DNA from: Planctomycetaceae bacterium
Lineage (GTDB): Bacteria > Planctomycetota > Planctomycetia > Planctomycetales > Planctomycetaceae
Length of the DNA: 8,154 nucleotides
Assembly: GCA_020426065.1 (NCBI GenBank)
Contig: JAGQQT010000161.1
Location: 1 to 8,154, forward strand
Direction of reading: 5' to 3'
This document shows positions 1 to 6,631 of this stretch, one piece after another. Position numbers and translations under genes: made by a program. The stretch's first letter is position 1; each line of letters opens with the position of its first letter. The notes under the pieces are model-generated. The model made no database searches and was not told the DNA's origin. It saw only the letters and a program-made list of their open reading frames with translations.

Positions 1-2
1 TA

Positions 3-374
3 TCAGGTTTTGGGAGGTAGGGGCGATGAGAGCGAATCCAGTACCTCTCTTAACTGGTTTCGGTTGATCGGTTTATTCAAATAGCGGAGGGCCGTGGTGG
101 GGGCAGACAGTTTCAGATCTTCAGGAAAGGGGAAGGCAGAAATAAACACAACAGGTACAGGAATGCGCTGCCAGATCCGCCGGATGGCCTCATCTCCGTT
201 GAGAAGAGGCATCCTCAGATCAGTGATCACAACTTCTGGGATTGTTTCAATACAACGGGCAACGAGTTCTTCCCCATCAGCTGCCACAGCCAGGACTTCA
301 TGGCCGAGAACAGACAGAATGGTCTGAAAATACTCCCGCATATCCGGTTCATCATCTGCGACAATGATTCTCAT
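3..374 (-). CDS. Single-domain response regulator (CheY-like receiver)
   Basis: This 123-residue protein is a stand-alone phosphoreceiver that should take a phosphoryl group from the histidine kinase encoded just upstream. The receiver signature is complete: acidic pair D7/D8, phosphoacceptor D52 in the TDLRMP motif, switch residue S79 in VFISAF, and K101 followed by P102. The chain ends about 20 residues after that lysine in a Pro/Ser-rich tail, so there is no DNA-binding or enzymatic output domain. The ATG at 372-374 overlaps the kinase stop codon as ATGA, and a GAGG Shine-Dalgarno (bases 382-385) lies inside the end of the kinase gene, so the two are probably translationally coupled. The output must go through a protein partner, a phosphorelay or feedback on the kinase; which one cannot be told from the sequence. 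Family assignment is secure, physiological role is not. Confidence 0.93.
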   Translation of the reverse strand: MRIIVADDEPDMREYFQTILSVLGHEVLAVAADGEELVARCIETIPEVVITDLRMPLLNGDEAIRRIWQRIPVPVVFISAFPFPEDLKLSAPTTALRYLNKPINRNQLREVLDSLSSPLPPKT

Positions 375-2467
375 GATTGAGCCTCAATTGAGGGATCTGA
401 TTCACTTGTGACCAGGTCATCAGCCGGCAGTGTGATCCGGAATGTTGCACCGCATCCAACCTGCTGTTCCGATTTCATCGTGCCACCATGTGCGGCAATA
501 ATGCGATTAGCAATTGCCATGCCTAACCCTGAGCCCTTGGATTTTGTCGTAAAGAATGGTTCAAACACCCGTCGAGTGGCTTCCTCACTCAAGCCAGGGC
601 CGTTGTCCTGATAAATGACTGAGACCAGCCCCCTCTGGTGCAGATTTCTTTGGGAATTCACCGTGATTTCCACCGGATCAGAGCAGGCTGCCAGTGAATT
701 CTCCAGCAGATTGCGGAAGACCTGGATAAGTCGGAAACGATCCCCCTGAACTGTGCAGGAATCCTGATTCAGCATGAGTTTCAGACAGGCTTCCCGTCTG
801 CTTCGTGCCTGTTCCAGCAGGTTCCAGGCTTCCTGGATGATCCGTTCCAGAGGAACAGGTTTGATGGCCAGGGCAACTGGAGAGGCATAATTCCGGACTT
901 CATCAAACAGTTGCTGAAGATCATCCTGGGCACTTTGAAGTCGGACAATCAGCCCCTGGGCAGCACTGTTGTCCTGGACATGCAGTTCCAGCATTTCCGT
1001 GCAGGCCTGGATCCGCTGCAGAGCGTTTCGACTCTCATGGGCCAGACCGGTTATCATCTGGCCGATCGCCGCCAGGCGCTCTGACTGCAATTGCTGACTG
1101 CGACGTTCTGACTCTTCTGTCACATCGTGCAGCAGCCATACTTCATCCGTGCGGGACTGCAGTTGAATTTGCGAGATGGTACGGATCGTGCCATCAATCC
1201 GCCGGATTTCCAGGGAGCGCTGTTCTATTCTTTCACCTGCCGAGACAACCGAACTGTGCTCGATGGACTGTAAACTCGATTCTTCCGACACCACCAGTTC
1301 CTGCCATTGGCCTCGAGTCCTGAGCTGCTCACGGGAATATCCGGTCATCAGTTCAACGGTATGGTTAATCTGGATGGTATCGCCTATCACATAAACCGCC
1401 CCGGCAGGAAGACGGTCAACCAGCCTGCGAAGCTGACCCACATTTTCCGCATGAAGGTTTTCGATCTGCTTGCGATGAATCGCACTGGCCAGCAGGTTTC
1501 CAATCGAATACAGAAAATCATGATCTGATGGCACAAAGGAACGTGGATTTTGGAAATGAACACTCAAAATCCCCAGCAGATGATTCTCTTCCCGAACGGC
1601 CATCTGCAGGGCAGAAGCCAGATGAGCCTCTTTCCAGGCAGGCAGGGGCTGATACTGCGTCTGAATCTGCCACTCCTGGATCTCAAAACAGCCATGATGC
1701 TCCGAGAGAAACTCAAGCTGGGGATCATGTTTTCGGTTACCAAATGGTTTCCCCAACCAGTCTGAAGGCCAGCCAGCACCCGAGCGTAGTAGAAATTGAC
1801 CGTCACTCCCGTACTCCAGAAACTCCACCTTGTCCGAATGGAACGCCTGCTGAAGAAAGGCTACGGCCAGGTCAAATATGGACTGCAACTCCGCCCCCGC
1901 CAGGGCATGACCACTCAACTGGGCCAGCAGTTTCTGCTGCTGCAAACGGGCATGATCCACGGGAATCTGGCGGGACTGGTTCTCCACGTGATAAGCATCG
2001 GACATGATCGTCAAGTCCAGATCCAGTCTGCGATTCAGCGACTCATGCAGAAAGATTTTCCTTTCCAGTGGCATGTTATCGCATTTGCAGAGAATCTGGC
2101 TGAGCTGAGAACGCATCCGGCCAAAGGCAGCGTTGACATACACCTGGCTGAGCCCAATCTCGACATGACGATGACCGACCTTCCAGCGCTGCAGAACAAA
2201 TTGATAATCATGTTTAGCCAGCAGCATCTGCTCAAACCAGAATCTCATGCTGGATTTGAGCCGTTCAATCTGTAGCTCACCCCCACTCAGGACACGAGAA
2301 GTCGCTGCATGCCTGAGGATCTGGGTATAAAAGTCATCGATCATTTCCCGCGAGTGGGGCACCAGGATTTGAGTCAGTTCTTCCGAACACTGGTCGTCAT
2401 CCGGAGACCAGCCCAGATACGTCCGCACATCCAGAAAACGCTGAAAGATCTGATTATCGGATTGCAT
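371..2467 (-). CDS. Globin-coupled sensor histidine kinase (globin-GAF-PAS-HisKA-HATPase)
   Basis: This 698-residue histidine kinase has no obvious membrane segment and should be cytoplasmic. Residues 1-160 match the protoglobin/globin-coupled sensor fold: Y47 in the DDFYTQIL helix fits the distal B10 tyrosine, and H101 in VGHRHVEIGL fits the proximal haem ligand. Their 54-residue spacing equals that of Tyr45/His99 in the Anaeromyxobacter GcHK as I recall it. A GAF-like domain follows (about 185-332), then a PAS-like domain (about 345-450). The transmitter has the H-box H477 (LAHESRNAL), N-box N586/N590, G1 box DNGPG (621-625), F-box FEPFFTTK (635-642) and G2 box GSGLG (645-649). The ATG at 2467 is preceded by AGAAAGG (bases 2473-2479). 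The gene overlaps the downstream receiver gene by 4 bases. By family knowledge it should autophosphorylate at H477 in response to haem ligation or redox state. H99 lies two residues before H101 and is a less likely ligand. The ligand, and what GAF and PAS bind, are unknown. Confidence 0.9.
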   Translation of the reverse strand: MQSDNQIFQRFLDVRTYLGWSPDDDQCSEELTQILVPHSREMIDDFYTQILRHAATSRVLSGGELQIERLKSSMRFWFEQMLLAKHDYQFVLQRWKVGHRHVEIGLSQVYVNAAFGRMRSQLSQILCKCDNMPLERKIFLHESLNRRLDLDLTIMSDAYHVENQSRQIPVDHARLQQQKLLAQLSGHALAGAELQSIFDLAVAFLQQAFHSDKVEFLEYGSDGQFLLRSGAGWPSDWLGKPFGNRKHDPQLEFLSEHHGCFEIQEWQIQTQYQPLPAWKEAHLASALQMAVREENHLLGILSVHFQNPRSFVPSDHDFLYSIGNLLASAIHRKQIENLHAENVGQLRRLVDRLPAGAVYVIGDTIQINHTVELMTGYSREQLRTRGQWQELVVSEESSLQSIEHSSVVSAGERIEQRSLEIRRIDGTIRTISQIQLQSRTDEVWLLHDVTEESERRSQQLQSERLAAIGQMITGLAHESRNALQRIQACTEMLELHVQDNSAAQGLIVRLQSAQDDLQQLFDEVRNYASPVALAIKPVPLERIIQEAWNLLEQARSRREACLKLMLNQDSCTVQGDRFRLIQVFRNLLENSLAACSDPVEITVNSQRNLHQRGLVSVIYQDNGPGLSEEATRRVFEPFFTTKSKGSGLGMAIANRIIAAHGGTMKSEQQVGCGATFRITLPADDLVTSESDPSIEAQS

Positions 2468-2546
2468 GCCAGCCTTTCTGGTGAGTAAGCGGAGTCAGCC
2501 CCATTCGGAAATATGTAAAAATGGCGAACTTAAACCGTCTTTTACG

Positions 2547-2575
2547 ATTATGAGACCAGGGACAATGTGAATCAA
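2547..2575 (-). promoter_or_regulatory. Candidate sigma70-type promoter of the histidine kinase operon
   Basis: Read on the minus strand, TTGATT (bases 2570-2575) and CATAAT (2547-2552) are separated by exactly 17 bases. This is four of six matches at -35 and five of six at -10. Transcription would start near 2540, leaving a leader of about 70 bases before the kinase ATG. It is the best hexamer pair I found in this intergenic region. The planctomycete housekeeping consensus is assumed to resemble the general bacterial one. Confidence 0.45.
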
Positions 2576-2609
2576 ACTGTGTCAGATCCAGCAGAATACG
2601 CACAGTTTG
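2573..2609. promoter_or_regulatory. Dyad symmetry / candidate operator in the divergent control region
   Basis: CAAACTGTG (2573-2581) and CACAGTTTG (2601-2609) form a perfect 9-bp inverted repeat around a 19-base spacer. The left arm overlaps the -35 hexamer of the candidate kinase promoter. A -10-like CATAAT (2624-2629) facing the other way lies 14 bases beyond the right arm, but it has no convincing -35. The dyad is thus placed to influence one or both divergent genes. Arms this size occur by chance about once in a window like this, so position is the main argument. The rest of the 309-bp gap shows no other clear feature. Confidence 0.35.
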
Positions 2610-2776
2610 GTGTGTCATACCTGCATAATCGATATCTTTTAACATTGTTCGGACGAAAATCCCGATCAATACGGATATTCCTCCGACTTCAGATCATTTT
2701 GTGTGCCGAAAACAATCAGCGAAACCTGTTGTTACTGACATCACTTCCAGGTAATCCTGAATGGGGACACAAAATC

Positions 2777-3808
2777 ATGTTGCGATGGAATGCGTTCATA
2801 TCCGCGTTATCTCTGTCAATGATGTGCTGCACAGCACAGGCGGGGATCTTTGACTCCCTTTGGAATGACGACTGTGGCTGCTGCGGCGATGTCTGCTGTG
2901 ACAGCTGCGTAGATGACTGCTGCGATGTCTGTTGCGATGTCTGTTGCGACGATTGCTGCACAGGCTGTTGCGATGATTACTGCTGCAGTGACTCCCTGCT
3001 GGGTGGCCTGCTCAACCCCAGTGATCACTGCTTTGATGACTTCATCAGCCCGATGACCAATCCGGTCTTCTTTGAAGATCCTCGTTCCCTGACCGAAGTC
3101 CGGGCGATCTACATGCACCATGTCATTCCTCAGGGAGTTGCTGGTGGTGAAATCAACCTGCTGGCTGCTCAACTCCGGTTCGCAGTCAATGAGAAACTGT
3201 CCATCATTGCCACCAAGGACGGTTACCTGACATCCTCCAATGGCGTGGTTGATGATGGCTGGGCGGACGTGGCTCTGGGTGCCAAATACACCTTCTTCCG
3301 TGATCCTGCCGCTGGCAAACTGGCTGCAGCCGGGATGACCTTCGAATTACCTGTCGGATCCCACACTGCTGCCCAGGGAAATGGAGCAGGGGAATTCAAC
3401 CTGTTCGGTACAGGTGGAACTCGCATCGGAAACAATATGCACTATCTGGCTGCCGGTGGTCTGCGCCTGCCAGCTGACTCTGCTGCCGAAAGCAAATCTT
3501 TCTACCTGTCCCAGCACCTGGATTACATGGTCAACCGCAAGGTTTACCTTCTGACCGAACTGAACTGGTTCGGCTGGTTCCAGGGTGGTAACGCTGGTGT
3601 CCCAGGTCTGCCACAGGTTGAAGGTGGCGATCTGATCAATCTGGGGGCACCAGACGTGGCTGGAAACAACATCATCACCATGGCCTGGGGTGCCAAGTAC
3701 AAACCAAGTGGCAACCAGGAAATCGGTCTGGCTTGGGAGATCCCTGTCTCCAGCCGGAACGATGTGATGTCCAATCGTCTGACTGCTGACTGGATCTTGC
3801 GATACTAA
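2777..3808 (+). CDS. Exported beta-barrel (MetA-type transporter-like) protein with Cys/Asp-rich N-terminal segment
   Basis: The 343-residue product starts at the ATG at 2777, which has GGGGA nine bases upstream and begins a clear signal peptide (MLRWNAF..., hydrophobic core, probable cleavage after AQA at residue 22). The frame is open further upstream to a GTG at 2567, but that extension would bury the signal. Residues 33-70 hold 18 cysteines, mostly as CC pairs every four residues with Asp between (CCDV, CCDD, CCTG). From about residue 100 the chain turns into alternating short hydrophobic strands, including GWADVALGAKYTFF and an FELPVGS motif, and it ends in a terminal Tyr as outer-membrane barrels do. 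This resembles the Phenol_MetA_deg (MetA-pathway) barrel family. The inferred site is the outer membrane, with the Cys-rich segment on its periplasmic or surface side, cross-linked by disulfides or binding metal. Substrate is unknown. The barrel assignment is moderate; export is well supported. Confidence 0.8.
   Translation: MLRWNAFISALSLSMMCCTAQAGIFDSLWNDDCGCCGDVCCDSCVDDCCDVCCDVCCDDCCTGCCDDYCCSDSLLGGLLNPSDHCFDDFISPMTNPVFFEDPRSLTEVRAIYMHHVIPQGVAGGEINLLAAQLRFAVNEKLSIIATKDGYLTSSNGVVDDGWADVALGAKYTFFRDPAAGKLAAAGMTFELPVGSHTAAQGNGAGEFNLFGTGGTRIGNNMHYLAAGGLRLPADSAAESKSFYLSQHLDYMVNRKVYLLTELNWFGWFQGGNAGVPGLPQVEGGDLINLGAPDVAGNNIITMAWGAKYKPSGNQEIGLAWEIPVSSRNDVMSNRLTADWILRY
2918..2977 (+). repeat. Five-unit 12-bp tandem repeat encoding CCxx units
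   Basis: Five consecutive 12-base units lie in frame inside the barrel gene and encode CCDV, CCDV, CCDD, CCTG and CCDD (residues 48-67). The first two DNA units differ at one base (TGC TGC GAT GTC versus TGT TGC GAT GTC), and later ones drift at the third and fourth codons. Because the unit is a multiple of three, slippage or unequal exchange would lengthen or shorten the Cys-rich segment without a frameshift. Confidence 0.85.
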
Positions 3809-3851
3809 AAGTGACTGGTGGGCTGTCCCCAGTCCATGATACTGGACCTCG

Positions 3852-3902
3852 AAAGAGCTGGTTGGTTGATACGCGAGGATCGCGTACAACAGCCAGCTCT
3901 TT
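3852..3902 (+). terminator. Intrinsic terminator between convergent genes
   Basis: AAAGAGCTGG (3852-3861) pairs perfectly with CCAGCTCTTT (3893-3902). Inside, GTTG/CAAC and ACGCG/CGCGT (around the loop AGGAT) extend the structure to a long, nearly continuous hairpin. On the plus strand it runs into TTTTCGATTTTT, a usable U tract, so it should stop transcription of the barrel gene 44 bases after its stop codon. On the minus strand the arm ends in CTTTC with fewer Ts, so it may also work, less well, for the facing glycoside hydrolase gene. Confidence 0.8.
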
Positions 3903-3909
3903 TCGATTT

Positions 3910-5745
3910 TTACTGGTTGCTTTCGGAGACATAACGAATGTCATCCAGATAAAACCGGACCGGTTTCCCCTGACCGGCAATGCTCCAGCCGAAACCGGTT
4001 TTGATCCGCTGCAGATCCTTTCCTGTCAGTGAAATCTCATAACGTTGCCATTCGGTCTTCAGAGGGACCTGTGAAAGTTCGCTCTTGCTGGAATCCCGAT
4101 AAAGGCTGTTTCCTTCGATGACTCCCAGAACAAAGCTGACTACTTCGCCACCCTGATCACCGCGTGCCCAGAATTCCAGCCGAGTTGCTCCCGTCAAATC
4201 AAAACCTCCAGGGAATTTCCCTTCCCAGTCGTTGGGAGGAGACTGCCACAGAACTCCACCCCAGTTGTCCGCAGTTTTATAGTCCACCTGCAGGCAAGTT
4301 TCACCGGAATGAGGCTGCTCCCTGCATTTCAGATCCTGGACAATCGCCTGAGTATTCCCCATGTACCCGGAAGGAGCGTAGGGGGTGGATTTGATTTCAT
4401 CGGAGTAAACATCGAATGGAAGTTTAACCTGGGCAGCTGGACGAGGCATGATCGGAGCGTCGACAAAAATCGGTTGATTAGCGACCGCTGCACCGCCATG
4501 AGAATCACTGACATAGGCAAAGACTCGATAAGCTCCCCCGCCTTCGGGAACTGTCATGATCGCCTGCTCAGGGTTGGATGGATCAGGCACGATCGCATTT
4601 GCCACTGCGTCTTCCTCTTTCTGGAAATCACCTCCGGTCCCGATTGTGGTGGAATCAAAGCGCAGCTTCCAGACGATCGACAAGGAATCACTTTCCGGAT
4701 CACGAACCGTCAGGCTGAGTGGAATCTGCTGACCTGGTTTCAGGCCATCAGACTGTTGAACCTTGAGTTGACTGATTTCTGGGCAACGGTTTGCGGGCCA
4801 TTTTCTAGTCCACGCATGCTGCATGGCATCTGCGGCTGCCAGACGCTGACCATCCGGCAGGATCATGCCAAACCAGGTGGCGGTGGTTTCCTGTTTCCAG
4901 CCCCACAAAAACGCATATCCTCCCAGGCATTGTCCGGCGGACTTTTCCAGTGCATTTTGATAGCCAGATGAGTATCGCTGTGCTTTCTGAGAACTTGTCT
5001 CTTCGAGAGGAGCTCCCCATCTGGTTTTCTCGACTTCCCAGGGACCCAGTGGTCCGAATTCCGTCACGAGATAGGGTTTTGAGCAGCCGGATTTCCGATA
5101 CCGTTCCGGAAGTGTGGCCAGCCCTCCATAGGAATTCACCCCCACCAGATCGATGTCCGGGCAGAACTGTTCCAGGCTCTTCAGTTTGTGATCCCCCAGT
5201 TCTGCGATCACGGTCATGGTGGGGTGATCGGGGTCTATCCGTTTGATTTCGCGGGCCAGATGATTGACGGCATACCAGACCGCCGGGTTTGTTCCCTCAC
5301 CCTCCATCTCATTGCCGATTCCCCACAGCAGGACTGCGGGATGCGATTTGTATTTCCGGACCGCCTCCAGCAGTGTTTCGAGCTGCGCAGTAACGGCAGC
5401 TTCATCCTGATAGTTGAAGCCATGTCTTTCATGCCCCACCCACAATCCAACACACACACTTAAGCCCCGCTGATGTGCCTCGTCCAGCAGCTGATCCAGG
5501 TCATCTGTACTCCAGGTTCGGATGGAATTGCCGCCCATGGCCGCCAGCAGATCCAGCTGATCGGTTCCGCCCACGCCTTTGACAACGTAAGGCTTCCCAT
5601 TTCTGATCAGCTGAAATTGACCATCCTGTTTTTCCAGAACGACCCGAGTTTGAGCACAGGTTAAACCGGGATTGGCCACCAGCACACATGTAGCCAGGAT
5701 GAGAACGAGCGAGAAGTGCCTCAGAGCTTGGATTGCCAATGTCAT
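3910..5745 (-). CDS. Secreted GH-A clan glycoside hydrolase (GH2/GH5-like barrel) with Ig-like and CBM-like modules
   Basis: This is a predicted exported carbohydrate-active enzyme of 611 residues from the ATG at 5745. An in-frame TTG at 5763 would add six residues, but the ATG is preferred because neither start has a strong Shine-Dalgarno. Residues 1-31 form a signal peptide (long hydrophobic core, likely cleavage after TCA). The (beta/alpha)8 barrel spans roughly residues 44-312. It has N145-E146 in WGIGNEMEG as the probable acid/base and E229 in VTEFGP as the probable nucleophile, the clan GH-A arrangement of retaining enzymes. Residues 322-430 look like an Ig/PKD-type domain (LTVRDPESDSLSIVW, YVSDSHGG). 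Residues 439-607 look like a jelly-roll carbohydrate-binding module (LEFWARGD, terminal YLDDIRY). The N-terminal sandwich domains of classical beta-galactosidase-type GH2 are missing. Substrate cannot be read from the sequence; plant or algal polysaccharide is a guess. Confidence 0.85.
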   Translation of the reverse strand: MTLAIQALRHFSLVLILATCVLVANPGLTCAQTRVVLEKQDGQFQLIRNGKPYVVKGVGGTDQLDLLAAMGGNSIRTWSTDDLDQLLDEAHQRGLSVCVGLWVGHERHGFNYQDEAAVTAQLETLLEAVRKYKSHPAVLLWGIGNEMEGEGTNPAVWYAVNHLAREIKRIDPDHPTMTVIAELGDHKLKSLEQFCPDIDLVGVNSYGGLATLPERYRKSGCSKPYLVTEFGPLGPWEVEKTRWGAPLEETSSQKAQRYSSGYQNALEKSAGQCLGGYAFLWGWKQETTATWFGMILPDGQRLAAADAMQHAWTRKWPANRCPEISQLKVQQSDGLKPGQQIPLSLTVRDPESDSLSIVWKLRFDSTTIGTGGDFQKEEDAVANAIVPDPSNPEQAIMTVPEGGGAYRVFAYVSDSHGGAAVANQPIFVDAPIMPRPAAQVKLPFDVYSDEIKSTPYAPSGYMGNTQAIVQDLKCREQPHSGETCLQVDYKTADNWGGVLWQSPPNDWEGKFPGGFDLTGATRLEFWARGDQGGEVVSFVLGVIEGNSLYRDSSKSELSQVPLKTEWQRYEISLTGKDLQRIKTGFGWSIAGQGKPVRFYLDDIRYVSESNQ

Positions 5746-5843
5746 GATGCGAACCTGTTTCAAATCTCAGAATGGCGAAGGAGTGTTGCGAGCGATTTGA
5801 ATGGTAACACAAAAAAAGCATTTCGCACCTGCAGCAAAACAAC

Positions 5844-5907
5844 ATGCCACTGAACTGGCAGGCTTTTTCCCTGAATGAGAAAAAAGCAGTGCAGCAGTCA
5901 GTGGCAT
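5844..5907 (-). terminator. Large stem-loop downstream of the cytochrome gene, possible terminator
   Basis: ATGCCACTGA (5844-5853) and TCAGTGGCAT (5898-5907) are perfect 10-bp arms. Nested inside, GCTTTTT (5862-5868) pairs with AAAAAGC (5881-5887). In the minus-strand transcript the structure starts about 30 bases after the cytochrome stop codon and is followed by GTTGTTTTGC, a poor U tract. It may be a weak terminator or a processing/stabilising hairpin between the cytochrome and glycoside hydrolase genes. The rest of this 192-bp gap shows no clear promoter. Confidence 0.5.
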
Positions 5908-5937
5908 TCAGCCAGCATTGGACTGAAGTGGATGCCT

Positions 5938-6435
5938 TCAGGATTTGTTAGCATCTCCTTCAGCACCAGTCACCAGTGTTTCCCGCACATAGCGATGGCA
6001 TTCAATACACTTCATCGTGACATCCATCCATTTTAATGCAGATTTGTCCAGGCTGCCTTCGTTAGCGGCTCGAATCAGATCCTGCGTGACACGCTGAAAC
6101 TCGCTGGAGAACTGTCGGTAAAGCGGGTCATTGGACCGACGCCATTTTTCGACAGTACTCATCTTGTATAACTTCATCGCCCCATCGCTGATCAGTTCGT
6201 AATCTTCAACGGAGAGTCCTTCCAAGATCTGGGAGGAAGCATCGAGTTTGCGTCGCATGAATTCTGATAAAATCTGCTGTTCTTTTTCCTCGGGAGTAGG
6301 TTCGTCGGCCTTTTCGGCTTTCTTGTCAACTTTGGGGGCATCATCAGCAGTCACGATCCGATCCTGCTGCATCAGGGCCAGACATGCCAGAGCAGCGATT
6401 CCTAAAAGGCTCAGTATGGTGCGATGTTTACTCAT
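5938..6435 (-). CDS. Exported monohaem cytochrome c-prime-like protein
   Basis: The 165-residue product starts at the ATG at 6435, which has AAGGA six bases upstream. A TTG at 6474 in the same frame would add 13 polar residues before the signal and is less likely. Residues 1-30 look like a Sec signal (KHR, then a hydrophobic stretch, likely cleavage after VTA). A charged Lys/Glu/Pro linker follows (about 35-53), then predicted helices. A single haem attachment site C143-I-E-C146-H147 lies near the C-terminus and is followed by RYVRE. A lone CxxCH near the C-terminus of a small helical protein is the arrangement of cytochrome c-prime, so a periplasmic four-helix bundle with one covalent haem is inferred. 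Members of that family bind NO or CO or carry electrons; nothing here tells which. The sixth haem ligand is not evident. It faces the sigma factor gene across a divergent intergenic region. Confidence 0.75.
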   Translation of the reverse strand: MSKHRTILSLLGIAALACLALMQQDRIVTADDAPKVDKKAEKADEPTPEEKEQQILSEFMRRKLDASSQILEGLSVEDYELISDGAMKLYKMSTVEKWRRSNDPLYRQFSSEFQRVTQDLIRAANEGSLDKSALKWMDVTMKCIECHRYVRETLVTGAEGDANKS

Positions 6436-6515
6436 GGAAGTTCCTTTCTCCTGGTCGTGACCTGCGGCAGACAATGATAGTTGTTTCTCTTCCGTACAGT
6501 GTGTTATTCCCAGAC

Positions 6516-6593
6516 CTATTCGGCAAGAGGAGATTTTTTGAATGTGTCAGATCGATACATTCCAGAATAGACAGCTGATGAACAGGATTTCAT
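6516..6593 (-). CDS. Doubtful 25-residue small ORF upstream of the cytochrome gene
   Basis: A perfect AGGAGG (bases 6601-6606 on the plus strand, read in reverse) sits seven bases before an ATG at 6593. The ORF runs for 25 codons to TAG at 6516. The peptide begins MKSCSSAVYSGMYRSD and ends KKSPLAE, with no membrane segment or recognisable domain. It would precede the cytochrome gene by 80 bases on the same strand and could be a leader peptide. The ribosome-binding site is the only positive evidence, and a competing small ORF lies on the opposite strand. Confidence 0.25.
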   Translation of the reverse strand: MKSCSSAVYSGMYRSDTFKKSPLAE

Positions 6594-6631
6594 GGTATAA
6601 CCTCCTGACAGCATGTTATGATCCTGCATAA
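6542..6631 (+). CDS. Doubtful 29-residue small ORF upstream of the sigma factor gene
   Basis: AAGAGGAG (6525-6532) lies nine bases before an ATG at 6542, which opens 29 codons to TAA at 6629-6631. The peptide begins MCQIDTFQNRQLMNRISWYN and resembles nothing I know. It ends six bases before an in-frame-unrelated ATG (6638) that is an alternative start of the sigma factor. It overlaps the minus-strand small ORF at 6516-6593 in antisense, so at most one of the two is likely to be real. Confidence 0.2.
   Translation: MCQIDTFQNRQLMNRISWYNLLTACYDPA

Noticed and set aside
382..393. Perfect 12-bp palindrome CCTCAATTGAGG overlapping the regulator's ribosome-binding site
   Set aside because: A palindrome of this length is expected about twice by chance in 8 kb, and it has no loop to form an RNA hairpin.
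1528..2275. Two 159-codon plus-strand frames
   Set aside because: Both are antisense to the globin/GAF part of the histidine kinase and have low-complexity or featureless products.
2567..2776. N-terminal extension of the barrel protein from a GTG
   Set aside because: It would place 70 residues before a good signal peptide and cover the promoter/dyad region; ATG 2777 has its own Shine-Dalgarno.
2880..2990. CRISPR or other non-coding repeat array
   Set aside because: The repeats are 12 bases, adjacent and in frame with a coding sequence, with no spacers.
3347..3889. 180-codon open frame on the minus strand
   Set aside because: It is antisense to the barrel gene and starts inside the intergenic hairpin; a shadow of the coding strand.
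4309..4971. 220-codon open frame on the plus strand
   Set aside because: It is antisense to the glycoside hydrolase barrel region and shows no domain or ribosome-binding site.
6474..6502. Minus-strand TATCAT as a -10 for the cytochrome gene
   Set aside because: No acceptable -35 lies 16-18 bases upstream, and it would leave a very short leader.
2578..6553. Shared 11-mer TGTGTCAGATC in both divergent intergenic regions (2578-2588 and 6543-6553)
   Set aside because: Several 11-mer pairs are expected by chance in this length, and the contexts differ.
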